Part shown: positions 36,743 to 46,971 of the stretch, piece by piece
Numbering within the stretch: the stretch's first letter is position 1
How the letters are laid out: every line of letters begins with the position of its first letter
Source of the DNA: an uncultured Pseudomonadales bacterium
GTDB taxonomy: Bacteria; Pseudomonadota; Gammaproteobacteria; Pseudomonadales; Porticoccaceae
Length of the DNA: 64,000 bases
NCBI GenBank assembly: GCA_943787675.1
Contig: CALSNK010000006.1
Location: forward strand, 1-64,000
Direction of reading: 5' to 3'
Position numbers and translations under genes: made by a program
The notes under the pieces: generated by a model
What the model saw: only the letters and a program-made list of their open reading frames with translations
Told to the model about the DNA's origin: nothing
The model's database searches: none

Positions 36743-37474
36743 ATGCAAAACCAAGACAGCAGAATAGAAAATAGCCCTCAGGGAAAAGCGCCAGAAAAGC
36801 AGGAAAGCTTGCTGTTAAATCTAGCGTTTAATCTGTTGGTGCCAACCCTTGTGTTAACCAAACTCAGCGACCCTGAATTTCTGGGTATTAAGCTTGCGAT
36901 TGTGGTCGCGCTTTCATTCCCAATTGGTTATGGCATTCATGATTTTTTAACTCGGGGAAAACTTAACTTTTTTTCTGCGTTAGGTGTTGTCAGCGTTGCG
37001 CTCACCGGAGGCATCAGCCTATTGGAGCTGGATGCGATTTACATTGCGATTAAAGAGGCATCTATTCCTGCAATTTTTGGTGCGGCGACTTTAATTTCTT
37101 TAAAAACATCACAGCCGTTAATTCATACCTTTTTACTTAACGATGCAATTTTAGAAATTCAAAAGATTAATACGGCATTAAAAGATAATGGTCGTAAGCC
37201 TGAGTTTGATAAGTTACTGATTAATGCCTCGTGGATTTTGGCGGGATCGTTTTTCCTTTCTTCCCTACTCAACTATTTACTGGCCGTCATTATTTTGACC
37301 GCCGACCCTGGAACTGTTGCCTTCAATGAGCAACTGGGCAAGATGACTGCTCTGAGTTTTCCGGTGATTGCACTGCCGGCAATGTTGGTGATGATGGGCA
37401 ACCTTTTTTATCTCTTTAGAGGTATCACTAAGCTCACGGGCATGTCTCTCGAAGAAATTATCAAGCAAAAATAA
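36743..37474 (+). CDS. VC0807-family integral membrane protein
   Basis: From the ATG at 36743 (MQNQDSRIENSPQ) the protein has 243 residues. The open frame before it looks non-coding. Sequence such as NLLVPTLVLTKLSDPEFLG, VVALSFPIGYGIHDFL, SLKTSQPLIHTFLLND and MTALSFPVIALPAMLVMM matches the family called VC0807, with about six membrane helices and unknown function. It precedes yciI by 16 bp, where other gammaproteobacteria often have the septation protein ispZ/yciB. A similar envelope role is only a guess. Confidence 0.75.
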   Translation: MQNQDSRIENSPQGKAPEKQESLLLNLAFNLLVPTLVLTKLSDPEFLGIKLAIVVALSFPIGYGIHDFLTRGKLNFFSALGVVSVALTGGISLLELDAIYIAIKEASIPAIFGAATLISLKTSQPLIHTFLLNDAILEIQKINTALKDNGRKPEFDKLLINASWILAGSFFLSSLLNYLLAVIILTADPGTVAFNEQLGKMTALSFPVIALPAMLVMMGNLFYLFRGITKLTGMSLEEIIKQK

Positions 37475-37490
37475 TTAGGAATAATTAGCT

Positions 37491-37790
37491 ATGTGGTACG
37501 CAATTATCAGTGAAGACATCGAAAACAGCTTGGAAAAACGTGGTTTGGCCCGTCCAGCTCACCTGGATCGTCTACATACTCTTAAAGAAGCTGGCCGCCT
37601 ACTTATTGCTGGCCCACATCCTGCTATTGATAATAATGAGCCAGGAGACGCAGGTTTTACGGGTAGCCTAGTGGTTGCTGAATTTGACTCTCTGGACGAT
37701 GCACAGTCTTGGGCCGATGCGGACCCCTATGTGGCTGGAGGCGTCTATGCCTCAGTGACGGTTAAGCCGTTTAAGAAGGTATTACCTTAA
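37491..37790 (+). CDS. yciI: YciI-family protein
   Basis: This 99-residue protein has the YciI ferredoxin-like fold pattern: opening [39 protein letters not shown], and closing [20 protein letters not shown]. The conserved His of the H-L-x-R-L segment and the Asp of ADPY are putative active-site residues in this family, whose biochemical role is mostly unknown. It is co-oriented with the VC0807 gene, probably as one operon. Confidence 0.93.
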   Translation: MWYAIISEDIENSLEKRGLARPAHLDRLHTLKEAGRLLIAGPHPAIDNNEPGDAGFTGSLVVAEFDSLDDAQSWADADPYVAGGVYASVTVKPFKKVLP

Positions 37791-37944
37791 GGTATTACCT
37801 TAAAGTTGCTCTAAGTAAGACTGAATTGCGTTAAAATCTCATCAATAGACTCAAGATAACCTCTGAATAGCCCAATCTCAGGAGTTATCATTTACCCTCG
37901 ATCAGGGTATGATCGCTGCCAATAAAAACTACTCAAGAAAGCAT

Positions 37945-38724
37945 ATGAACTATATAACCTTATCCCTGACCCTTTTATTGGCCTTGTTTGCCTCAAATGC
38001 AACGGCTCAAGACAGCCAGCAAGCGCCTGAAGCCGCTGTTACAGAGGTAGCTGCGCCGGCAAGCGATGCTGCTGTTATAGAAAAAACTATTGTTATTAAT
38101 CCTATCGCCATGAAGCCTCAAACACGCTATGTGTCAGATGAGTTTTATGTGCCACTTCGTGAAACCCCCTGCCCACGCTGCAAAATAGTACACAGAGGTT
38201 TAAAAACTGGTACTAAGTTGAAGCTAATGAGCCTACAAGATGGCTGGGGAATGGTTAAGACCGATAAAGGTGTTGAGGGCTGGATGGAAGAGCAGTTCCT
38301 GTCCGATACCCAAATTGCCCGTGTGCAGCTGGTTAAAGACCAGGCTCTTATGAAGAAGCTAAAAAGTCGCAATAATCAGCTCGAAAAAGTAATGAGCGAA
38401 CTTCGCCAGCAATCAAAGTCTTTGCGCGGCAAGCTGGACACCACGCAAGGCAGCAAAGAAAATCTCAGCCTTGAGTTGACCAATCTGAAAAATATCTCGT
38501 CTGACGCCATTGCCATTAACAAGCAAAACCAGGCGCTGGTTAAACAGAACCATATGTTGCAGGGTGAAAATGACGTTCTAAAGGCTAACTTTGACGACCT
38601 GCAGAAAGATATGCGTAACGAATCCTTTCTCTATGGTGGTTTTACGGTATTTCTGGGTGCTATCTTAGTGGTACTGATTCCCAAGCTGCGCGGACGCAAA
38701 CGTTTCTCAGAATGGCAGCAGTAA
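37945..38724 (+). CDS. SH3-domain/coiled-coil membrane protein (TIGR04211/YgiM-like)
   Basis: Starting at the ATG 37945 the product has 259 residues. A signal peptide (MNYITLSLTLLLALFASNATA) is followed by a bacterial SH3 domain (~60-130, FYVPLRETPCPRCKIVHRG, DGWGMVKTDKGVEGWMEEQF). A coiled coil (~135-225, rich in Lys, Gln and Leu) and one transmembrane helix (~230-248, GGFTVFLGAILVVLIPKL) with a short basic tail complete it. The SH3 domain sits in the periplasm and may bind peptidoglycan. Function unknown. Confidence 0.83.
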   Translation: MNYITLSLTLLLALFASNATAQDSQQAPEAAVTEVAAPASDAAVIEKTIVINPIAMKPQTRYVSDEFYVPLRETPCPRCKIVHRGLKTGTKLKLMSLQDGWGMVKTDKGVEGWMEEQFLSDTQIARVQLVKDQALMKKLKSRNNQLEKVMSELRQQSKSLRGKLDTTQGSKENLSLELTNLKNISSDAIAINKQNQALVKQNHMLQGENDVLKANFDDLQKDMRNESFLYGGFTVFLGAILVVLIPKLRGRKRFSEWQQ

Positions 38725-38731
38725 ACACCGA

Positions 38732-38811
38732 TAAAGAGTGCCACCTGTAAAGAGTGCCATCTATAAAGAGCGCCGCCTACAAAGAGTGCCATCTATAAAG
38801 AGCACAACTAA
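38732..38811. repeat. 16-bp tandem repeat downstream of the SH3-domain gene
   Basis: Five units of the type TAAAGAGTGCCATCTA lie at 38732-38747, 38748-38763, 38764-38779, 38780-38795 and 38796-38811, with decay in the third and fifth. The array begins 7 bp after the stop codon. The unit length equals that of the array after alkB although the sequence differs. Confidence 0.85.
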
Positions 38812-38888
38812 TAAATAGCAGTAGCCCATTCACAACCAAGCGCCGCAACCCACCGCGGCGATAAGTAAGGAATATAAGGAGATACCCT

Positions 38889-39539
38889 GTGAGTCGATCA
38901 TTTTATAGTCTAATAGTTGGTTTGGCAGCCATGGTTGCCCTGAGCATTAGCCATGCCGCCCCCGCAAATCCGCAGGTTTTAATTAAAACCGAGAAAGGCG
39001 ACATTCTCGTTGAGCTCTATGCCAGCGAAGCCCCAGTCACTGTCGATAATTTTGTGAAGCACGTGAATAGCTACCATTACGATGGCCTAATTTTTCACCG
39101 TGTGATTAATAAGTTCATGATTCAAACCGGCGGTTTTACCTTTGATCTAAGTCCTCGCCAGTCTGAGCGACCCACCATTGTTAATGAAGGCAGCAATGGA
39201 CTGAAAAATAAGCGCGGCACTCTGGCGATGGCACGCACTAACCACCCAGACAGTGCTCAGGCACAATTTTTCATCAATCATAAATCCAATAGGTTTTTGG
39301 ACTCCACGGATAAGAAGCTAGGATACGCCGTGTTTGGCCGAGTGATATCCGGCATGAAGATTGTCGACGCCATTGCCGTGGTGGAAACAACCACGAAACA
39401 GATGTATCAAGATGTACCCGTGGAACCCATTCGCATTCTTAGTGCTAGACTGGTAAATCCTGAAGTCTGGTCACCTATCACTGAGATGAAGCCCAAGGAA
39501 AAAAAGCTGTCTTTCGAGAGACCCGTTCCCATTAAATAA
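38889..39539 (+). CDS. Exported cyclophilin-type peptidyl-prolyl isomerase
   Basis: The 216 residues (GTG start, with AAGGAGATA upstream) begin with a signal peptide (IVGLAAMVALSISHA). The cyclophilin domain follows: VDNFVKHVNSYHYDGLIFHRVINKFMIQTGGF, RGTLAMARTNHPDSAQAQFFINHKSN and the GYAVFGRVISGM end. The catalytic Arg and Phe of FHRVI and FMIQTGG are kept. It would speed proline isomerisation in periplasmic or outer-membrane protein folding, like PpiA. The C-terminal ~35 residues (KPKEKKLSFERP) extend beyond the domain. A pdxJ gene follows 12 bp later. Confidence 0.92.
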   Translation: MSRSFYSLIVGLAAMVALSISHAAPANPQVLIKTEKGDILVELYASEAPVTVDNFVKHVNSYHYDGLIFHRVINKFMIQTGGFTFDLSPRQSERPTIVNEGSNGLKNKRGTLAMARTNHPDSAQAQFFINHKSNRFLDSTDKKLGYAVFGRVISGMKIVDAIAVVETTTKQMYQDVPVEPIRILSARLVNPEVWSPITEMKPKEKKLSFERPVPIK

Positions 39540-39551
39540 CGCAGTAAACCT

Positions 39552-40298
39552 ATGACCGCACTGAGTATTAACCTAAACAAAATTGCCCTGATCAGAAATT
39601 CTCGAGAGGGCAACTACCCCAATGTGGTCGAGCATGCGCAGCTATGCATTAATAATGGGGCGGATGGCATCACCGTTCACCCGCGTCCCGACCAGCGCCA
39701 TATTCGCCCTAGCGATGTGCGCGAGCTCGCGGAACTTGTTAGCCCACTCAGCAACGTAGAGTTTAATGTTGAAGGCAATCCCTTCGCCCCTGCTGTGGCT
39801 GACTACCCCGGTTTTATTGAATTGGTTGAACAGGTGCAACCTGACCAGTGCACATTGGTACCAGACGGTGATGACCAACTCACCTCTGACCACGGTTTTG
39901 ATCTCACCAGTTCCGGTGCGCAACTTAAGCCTATTATTGATCGCCTTAAGGCTCAGGGTATGACCGTTAGTCTGTTTATGGACCCTGATCTTGCACAGAT
40001 TGAGTTGGCCGCCAGCATTGGCGCCGACCGTATTGAACTCTACACCGGACCCTACGCCGCTGCTTGGGGAACCGATGATCTAGAGCCTATTTTTCAGCAA
40101 CATCTGGCGGCCGCCGCCCTCGCCACGTCTTTGGGCATGGGGGTTAATGCAGGCCATGATTTGAATCTGGATAATCTGGCCAAATTCGCCAGTATTCCCA
40201 GCCTGCTTGAAGTCTCTATTGGTCATGCCTTTACCGTGGATTCCTTGGCCATGGGCATGGTAAATACAGTGCGTGCATATAAAACATTACTCGGCTAG
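39552..40298 (+). CDS. pdxJ: Pyridoxine 5'-phosphate synthase, Bacteroidetes-like form
   Basis: PdxJ condenses 1-deoxyxylulose 5-phosphate with 1-amino-acetone 3-phosphate to make pyridoxine 5'-phosphate. The 248 residues form a TIM barrel with ADGITVHPRPDQRHIR (general-base His), VSLFMDPD, IELYTGPYA, MGVNAGHDLNLDN and SIGHAF. The N-terminus (INLNKIALIRNSREGN) differs from the usual proteobacterial VNIDHVATLRQAR and looks like the form typical of Bacteroidetes. The gene is also away from the usual recO-pdxJ-acpS neighbourhood. Horizontal acquisition is inferred from recalled patterns, not tested. Confidence 0.9.
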   Translation: MTALSINLNKIALIRNSREGNYPNVVEHAQLCINNGADGITVHPRPDQRHIRPSDVRELAELVSPLSNVEFNVEGNPFAPAVADYPGFIELVEQVQPDQCTLVPDGDDQLTSDHGFDLTSSGAQLKPIIDRLKAQGMTVSLFMDPDLAQIELAASIGADRIELYTGPYAAAWGTDDLEPIFQQHLAAAALATSLGMGVNAGHDLNLDNLAKFASIPSLLEVSIGHAFTVDSLAMGMVNTVRAYKTLLG

Positions 40299-40306
40299 GC
40301 TTAACC

Positions 40307-41197
40307 ATGCCTAGCAATCTCTCAACTTTAACGCTGTCCTGTATCGGTGCTGGTCGCCTGGGTAGAACCCTGTGCCGACTGTTCTCCAACACGGTCTCTA
40401 TTGGCCAGATTATTAATTCAAGCACAGCATCTGCACAGCTGGCCGCAGACTTTATTGGTGCAGGTCAGGGACAAGGCGATTACGTTGAATTGCAGCCCGC
40501 CGATATCTGGCTGATCGCTACGCCAGACGACAGTATTCAGCAGGCCAGTGAGGCATTGAAAAATACTGGGGTGCTGCGTGAGAGTGATACAGTCTTTCAT
40601 TGCAGCGGTTCTTTAAGTGCCCAGGTGTTGGGCCTCAACAACTGCCCTACCGCCTCGGTACACCCTATTCATAGTTTTGCCGATCCCGAGAAATCCGTAG
40701 CGCGCTTTGCGGGCACTGCCTGCGGCATTGAAGGGGATCCAAATGCTGTGGCCCTATTAGATACATTATTTCGACACATTGGTGCCGAACCCTTTGCCAT
40801 AGCCAGCGAACACAAGTCTCTCTATCATGCAGCCACCGTACTTACCTGCAACTATTTGGTTAGCCTGCTCGAGTTGGGCAAACAGATGTTAACCGCAGCC
40901 GGTGCCGAAATTAACAACCAGACAGGTGCTAGCAACCCTCTCGAACCCCTTATTCGCCAGACCGTCGATAATTATTTGAGTACCGATGCCGTAAGCGCCC
41001 TAACCGGCCCCATCGCTCGGGGCGATAGCCGCACGATTGAAGCCCATTTAAAGACACTACAGAATCAGCCAGATCTTTGGCAGCAGGTTTATTGTGCTCT
41101 GGGGAATGCAACAGTGCCCATATCGGCAAAGCAGGGTCAGGCATCCGCTGATGACCTACAGATTATTTCCGCTTTATTACAGTCAGACATTAAATAA
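40307..41197 (+). CDS. Rossmann-fold DUF2520-containing protein
   Basis: The 296 residues start with an NAD(P)-binding motif (SCIGAGRLGRTLCRLF), followed by WLIATPDDSIQQA and DTVFHCSGSLSAQVLG. The DUF2520 helical half follows, with ASVHPIHSFADPE, GIEGDP and SLYHAATVLTCNYLVSLLE. The layout resembles 6-phosphogluconate dehydrogenase or NADP-oxidoreductases, but the substrate is unknown. It lies 8 bp after pdxJ and 1 bp before the TrmH-type gene, so the three are probably co-transcribed. Confidence 0.85.
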   Translation: MPSNLSTLTLSCIGAGRLGRTLCRLFSNTVSIGQIINSSTASAQLAADFIGAGQGQGDYVELQPADIWLIATPDDSIQQASEALKNTGVLRESDTVFHCSGSLSAQVLGLNNCPTASVHPIHSFADPEKSVARFAGTACGIEGDPNAVALLDTLFRHIGAEPFAIASEHKSLYHAATVLTCNYLVSLLELGKQMLTAAGAEINNQTGASNPLEPLIRQTVDNYLSTDAVSALTGPIARGDSRTIEAHLKTLQNQPDLWQQVYCALGNATVPISAKQGQASADDLQIISALLQSDIK

Positions 41198-41198
41198 T

Positions 41199-41984
41199 AT
41201 GAGTAAATCGAACCCTCCATCACAGCGCGCTGATAGTGCTGAATACCTTCAGCGTAAATCATTTTTTGATCAGCTGATAACCGTTTACGGCCGCAAGCCT
41301 GTGGTAGAAATACTTCAGGACCAGAGTCTGAAAATCTATCGCGTGCACCTTGCTGATTCCAATCGCAGTGGCGGTATTATTGATGAGATTACTCAGCTAG
41401 CAGCCAAGCGCAATATTGAAGTCTGCTTCCATAGCCGCGCTGAACTGTCGCGTATCTCACGCAATAGTAAACAGGATCAAGGCGCTGCCTGTGACATTCA
41501 CTGCCCCGGTTACCTGCCCTATAAGCAAGCATTAGAGACTAATCTCTCGGGCACATTGATTGCTCTAGATGGCGTAACCAACCCACAGAATCTGGGCATG
41601 ATTATTCGCAGTGTTACCGCCAGTCCTGCCTATGGTTTGTTGCTGCCGAGCAAGGGTACCGCTGATATCTCTCCTCTAGTGATTAAGGCCAGTGCTGGCA
41701 CATTGTTTAAAGGCAATATTTTACGCTGTGACTCGCTGCTAACGGCTCTTAAAGACTTTCAACAGCAGGGTTATGAGATATGCACATTGTCGTCTCACGA
41801 GGCCACACCCATTGCCGACTTTGTACCCACTGGGCCAGTTATATTTGTACTGGGCAATGAGTCTGAAGGTGTGAGTAAAGAGATAGCGGCGCTGAGTGAT
41901 CACCGTATTGGTATTCCTATGGCGAATGGGGTTGAGTCTCTGAATGTTGCCGTTACTGCGGCGTTGATTGCATTCAATCTTTAG
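41199..41984 (+). CDS. TrmH/SpoU-family RNA 2'-O-methyltransferase
   Basis: From the ATG at 41199 (MSKSNPPSQRADS) the product has 262 residues; the longer open frame upstream overlaps the DUF2520 gene. The SPOUT trefoil-knot motifs are clear: IALDGVTNPQNLGMIIRS (motif 1), FVLGNESEGVSKE (motif 2) and IPMANGVESLNVAVTAALI (motif 3). It methylates rRNA or tRNA ribose. It could be an RlmB-like or another paralogue; the target cannot be fixed. A tandem repeat follows its stop. Confidence 0.9.
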   Translation: MSKSNPPSQRADSAEYLQRKSFFDQLITVYGRKPVVEILQDQSLKIYRVHLADSNRSGGIIDEITQLAAKRNIEVCFHSRAELSRISRNSKQDQGAACDIHCPGYLPYKQALETNLSGTLIALDGVTNPQNLGMIIRSVTASPAYGLLLPSKGTADISPLVIKASAGTLFKGNILRCDSLLTALKDFQQQGYEICTLSSHEATPIADFVPTGPVIFVLGNESEGVSKEIAALSDHRIGIPMANGVESLNVAVTAALIAFNL

Positions 41985-42080
41985 TAGGCTCAGGGTTCAT
42001 TGTTACGAGAAGCTGAGGGCTCTTTATTATGGGCAGCTCAGGGCTCTTTATTATGGGCAGCTCAGGGCTGGCGGCATTAC
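41985..42080. repeat. 24-bp tandem repeat between convergent trmH-like and MFS genes
   Basis: Units AGCTGAGGGCTCTTTATTAT plus GGGC at 42011-42034 and 42035-42058 are almost identical. A third partial copy covers 42059-42080 and a diverged one 41985-42010. The core GCTGAGGGCTC(A/T)TTATTA is shared with the array at 21923-22105, 20 kb away, so the two arrays belong to one family. Confidence 0.82.
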
Positions 42081-42087
42081 AAAAAAG

Positions 42088-43332
42088 CTAGGCTTCTGTA
42101 ATGTCGCCGCGGACATGCCACAGGGGCGAAAACAGTGCGGTTAACACCGCGACACTAAAGCTAGCGGCAGCGATCACCATGAAGGTTGAACTTAGGCCGA
42201 TACTCTCTACCGTGACACCGCAAACCCAGGCTCCCAAAGGCGCGCCACCAAATAGGCAGAGTTGGTAGACCGAAGCCGCTCTTGAGCGGACCTCATGGGA
42301 TACCTGGTTATGCAAAATAGTCCGGCCCAACGTCATGGACAGGCCAGAGAAGAATCCCCAGATATAGACCACCGGAAATAAGATCCACATGCTCGGCACG
42401 GTCGCAATAATACCCACCAGACTCCCGCGCAATAAGAAGCTTATAACCATTAGCCTACCCGGGCGATTAAACATTTTACTGCGTTTCATAACACCAAAAT
42501 TGGCACTGACGATGCCCAGAGAAAATACAATCTGCAAGGTCGCATAGAGCCCTGCCCCTCCGTCATAAAGCTCACGAGCAATCAGCGGCATGCCCACCAG
42601 ATAGACACCGAAGGCTAAAAATCCGGTGGCAAATACAATCATCAATAGGTGCAGCAGGCCTTTATCATCACGGAATATTTGTAGTCCTTCGCCCAATTCT
42701 TTCCAGCTGTGCTTGAGGGTTTTCTTCTCAACCACCGGTTTTACGCCACCTAAGGGAACAGGATGGCTTCGCCTTATTAGCACGGCGCTAATCACAAATA
42801 TGAGCATCTGAAATAGCAGTAACTGGGGCAGACTAACAATGTCGAGCTGTCCGGCAATCCAGAAGCCAATGCCCTGAGCAATAAACTGGGTCACCATAAC
42901 CTTGGCTACGGTCTGATGCATAATTTCTGGGGCGGCATACCCGAGCAAGCTCTCGCGGGCCGGCTGCACAAATGCAGAGATAGTGCCGAAGGCCACACCA
43001 AATAACAGCAGCAGGGTAAAGGTGAGTTCGCCGGTCAATACAGAGGCCAGAATAAGACCCAGAGGTAACAGATAAACCAAATACAGCAGCGACAACCAAG
43101 TGCCACGATGACGGCGATCTGAGGCTATGCCGCCTGGCAAAAGAAACAGTAAATTAGGCAGTAAAACCGCCATTTGAGCCAAGCCCAAACGACTGGGGGA
43201 TTCCATTAACACGCCCACCACTAACCAGGGATAGAGCACCTTGTGCAGCCCCATAGCCAGATTACTTGTGCCGATAGTTGCCAGAAAGTAACGAAAGGAA
43301 AAACGCTGAGTCGACGCTTTCGGTGACATCAC
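42088..43332 (-). CDS. Major facilitator superfamily transporter
   Basis: The 414 residues contain about twelve hydrophobic helices and an MFS loop motif (LPGGIASDRRHRGTW, between helices 2 and 3). The pattern is that of the EntS-like MFS_3 exporters with a long central loop (HPVPLGGVKPVVEKKTLKHSW). The frame opens with GTG at 43332, followed directly by an ATG at 43329, which is equally possible. The substrate is unknown; export of a small molecule is likely. It begins immediately after a small membrane-protein gene and is probably co-expressed with it. Confidence 0.85.
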   Translation of the reverse strand: MMSPKASTQRFSFRYFLATIGTSNLAMGLHKVLYPWLVVGVLMESPSRLGLAQMAVLLPNLLFLLPGGIASDRRHRGTWLSLLYLVYLLPLGLILASVLTGELTFTLLLLFGVAFGTISAFVQPARESLLGYAAPEIMHQTVAKVMVTQFIAQGIGFWIAGQLDIVSLPQLLLFQMLIFVISAVLIRRSHPVPLGGVKPVVEKKTLKHSWKELGEGLQIFRDDKGLLHLLMIVFATGFLAFGVYLVGMPLIARELYDGGAGLYATLQIVFSLGIVSANFGVMKRSKMFNRPGRLMVISFLLRGSLVGIIATVPSMWILFPVVYIWGFFSGLSMTLGRTILHNQVSHEVRSRAASVYQLCLFGGAPLGAWVCGVTVESIGLSSTFMVIAAASFSVAVLTALFSPLWHVRGDITEA

Positions 43333-43551
43333 CTAGCGAAATCGCTTGCGCAGATAGGCGATCATCCAGCCTAGCATTGCAGCAGCACCAATAATTAGCA
43401 TCAGTCCGCCGAGCATAAACATTAGGTTAGCGGTCATGGTGGAGACGGGAACATCATAAACTTTGACGGCCATGAGCAGAAATGCCAGACAGCCAAGCAT
43501 GGAGGCTATCCAAGCCGAGCGCTGTCTTATTTCTTTTTTTAACTTGGCCAT
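43333..43551 (-). CDS. Small two-helix membrane protein of unknown function
   Basis: The 72 residues begin with a basic segment (AKLKKEIRQRSA), followed by two hydrophobic helices (~14-30 and ~40-65) and a basic end (YLRKRFR). AAAGG lies a few bases before the ATG, and the stop touches the MFS start. I do not recognise a family. It is probably real because of its composition, ribosome site and tight link to the permease gene, for which it may be an accessory. Confidence 0.55.
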   Translation of the reverse strand: MAKLKKEIRQRSAWIASMLGCLAFLLMAVKVYDVPVSTMTANLMFMLGGLMLIIGAAAMLGWMIAYLRKRFR

Positions 43552-43582
43552 TGATTAACCTTTCTGATTTTTTTAATTTTTG

Positions 43583-43606
43583 TTGGTCGGTTGGTCTGTT
43601 GGTTGG
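43583..43606. repeat. 8-bp tandem repeat (TTGGTCGG type)
   Basis: TTGGTCGG, TTGGTCTG and TTGGTTGG follow each other in the gap between the two small minus-strand genes. This is a small example of the slippage-like arrays found throughout the window. Confidence 0.6.
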
Positions 43607-43614
43607 GTAAGTAC

Positions 43615-44034
43615 TTAGCCAACCTCTTTCAGCCATTCGCAGCGAATATTAATATTCGACTGGTTGGGCACATGTGCCGCATCACTGGTTTCAAAGACAA
43701 ATGAATGCAGCCCCGACATTTCTGTTTCAAGATGTACCGTGGCCGAGACCCAGTACATTTTGCGCAGTAAATTTTCAAACTGCTCGAGCCAGTATTTCCA
43801 CTCGTGTTCTACCCCCTTATAGGAGGCGCCGAAATGCATCACTTCGGTGCTTAAACTTATATCGGTCATGGTGTTTTCCGGCAGCGAAAACATCTCTCGG
43901 TTCACCAGCGTCCATGACTCTGCCGAGGGCAACTCGAGCATGGCTTCACGATTACTACGCCGATGTTCGCTAATATCTACCAAGGCTACATCTTTAATAC
44001 AGCCGTACACCACTGACTCAGATTGAATATCCAT
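43615..44034 (-). CDS. Hypothetical protein (139 residues)
   Basis: The sequence starts MDIQSESVVYGCIKDVALVDISEHRRSNR and ends NINIRCEWLKEVG. It has no signal peptide or membrane helix and a mixed alpha/beta look, with many Trp and Glu (EWKYWLEQFENLLRKMYW). I do not recognise it. It sits 13 bp downstream of ligA on the same strand and so may be the tail of the smc-zipA-ligA run. Codon use looks like its neighbours, which supports a real gene. Confidence 0.6.
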   Translation of the reverse strand: MDIQSESVVYGCIKDVALVDISEHRRSNREAMLELPSAESWTLVNREMFSLPENTMTDISLSTEVMHFGASYKGVEHEWKYWLEQFENLLRKMYWVSATVHLETEMSGLHSFVFETSDAAHVPNQSNINIRCEWLKEVG

Positions 44035-44047
44035 ATTCCCTTCCCTG

Positions 44048-46941
<2,894 letters not shown>

Positions 46942-46971
46942 ATTTATAGCGTGCTCAATAATTTAACGTTA

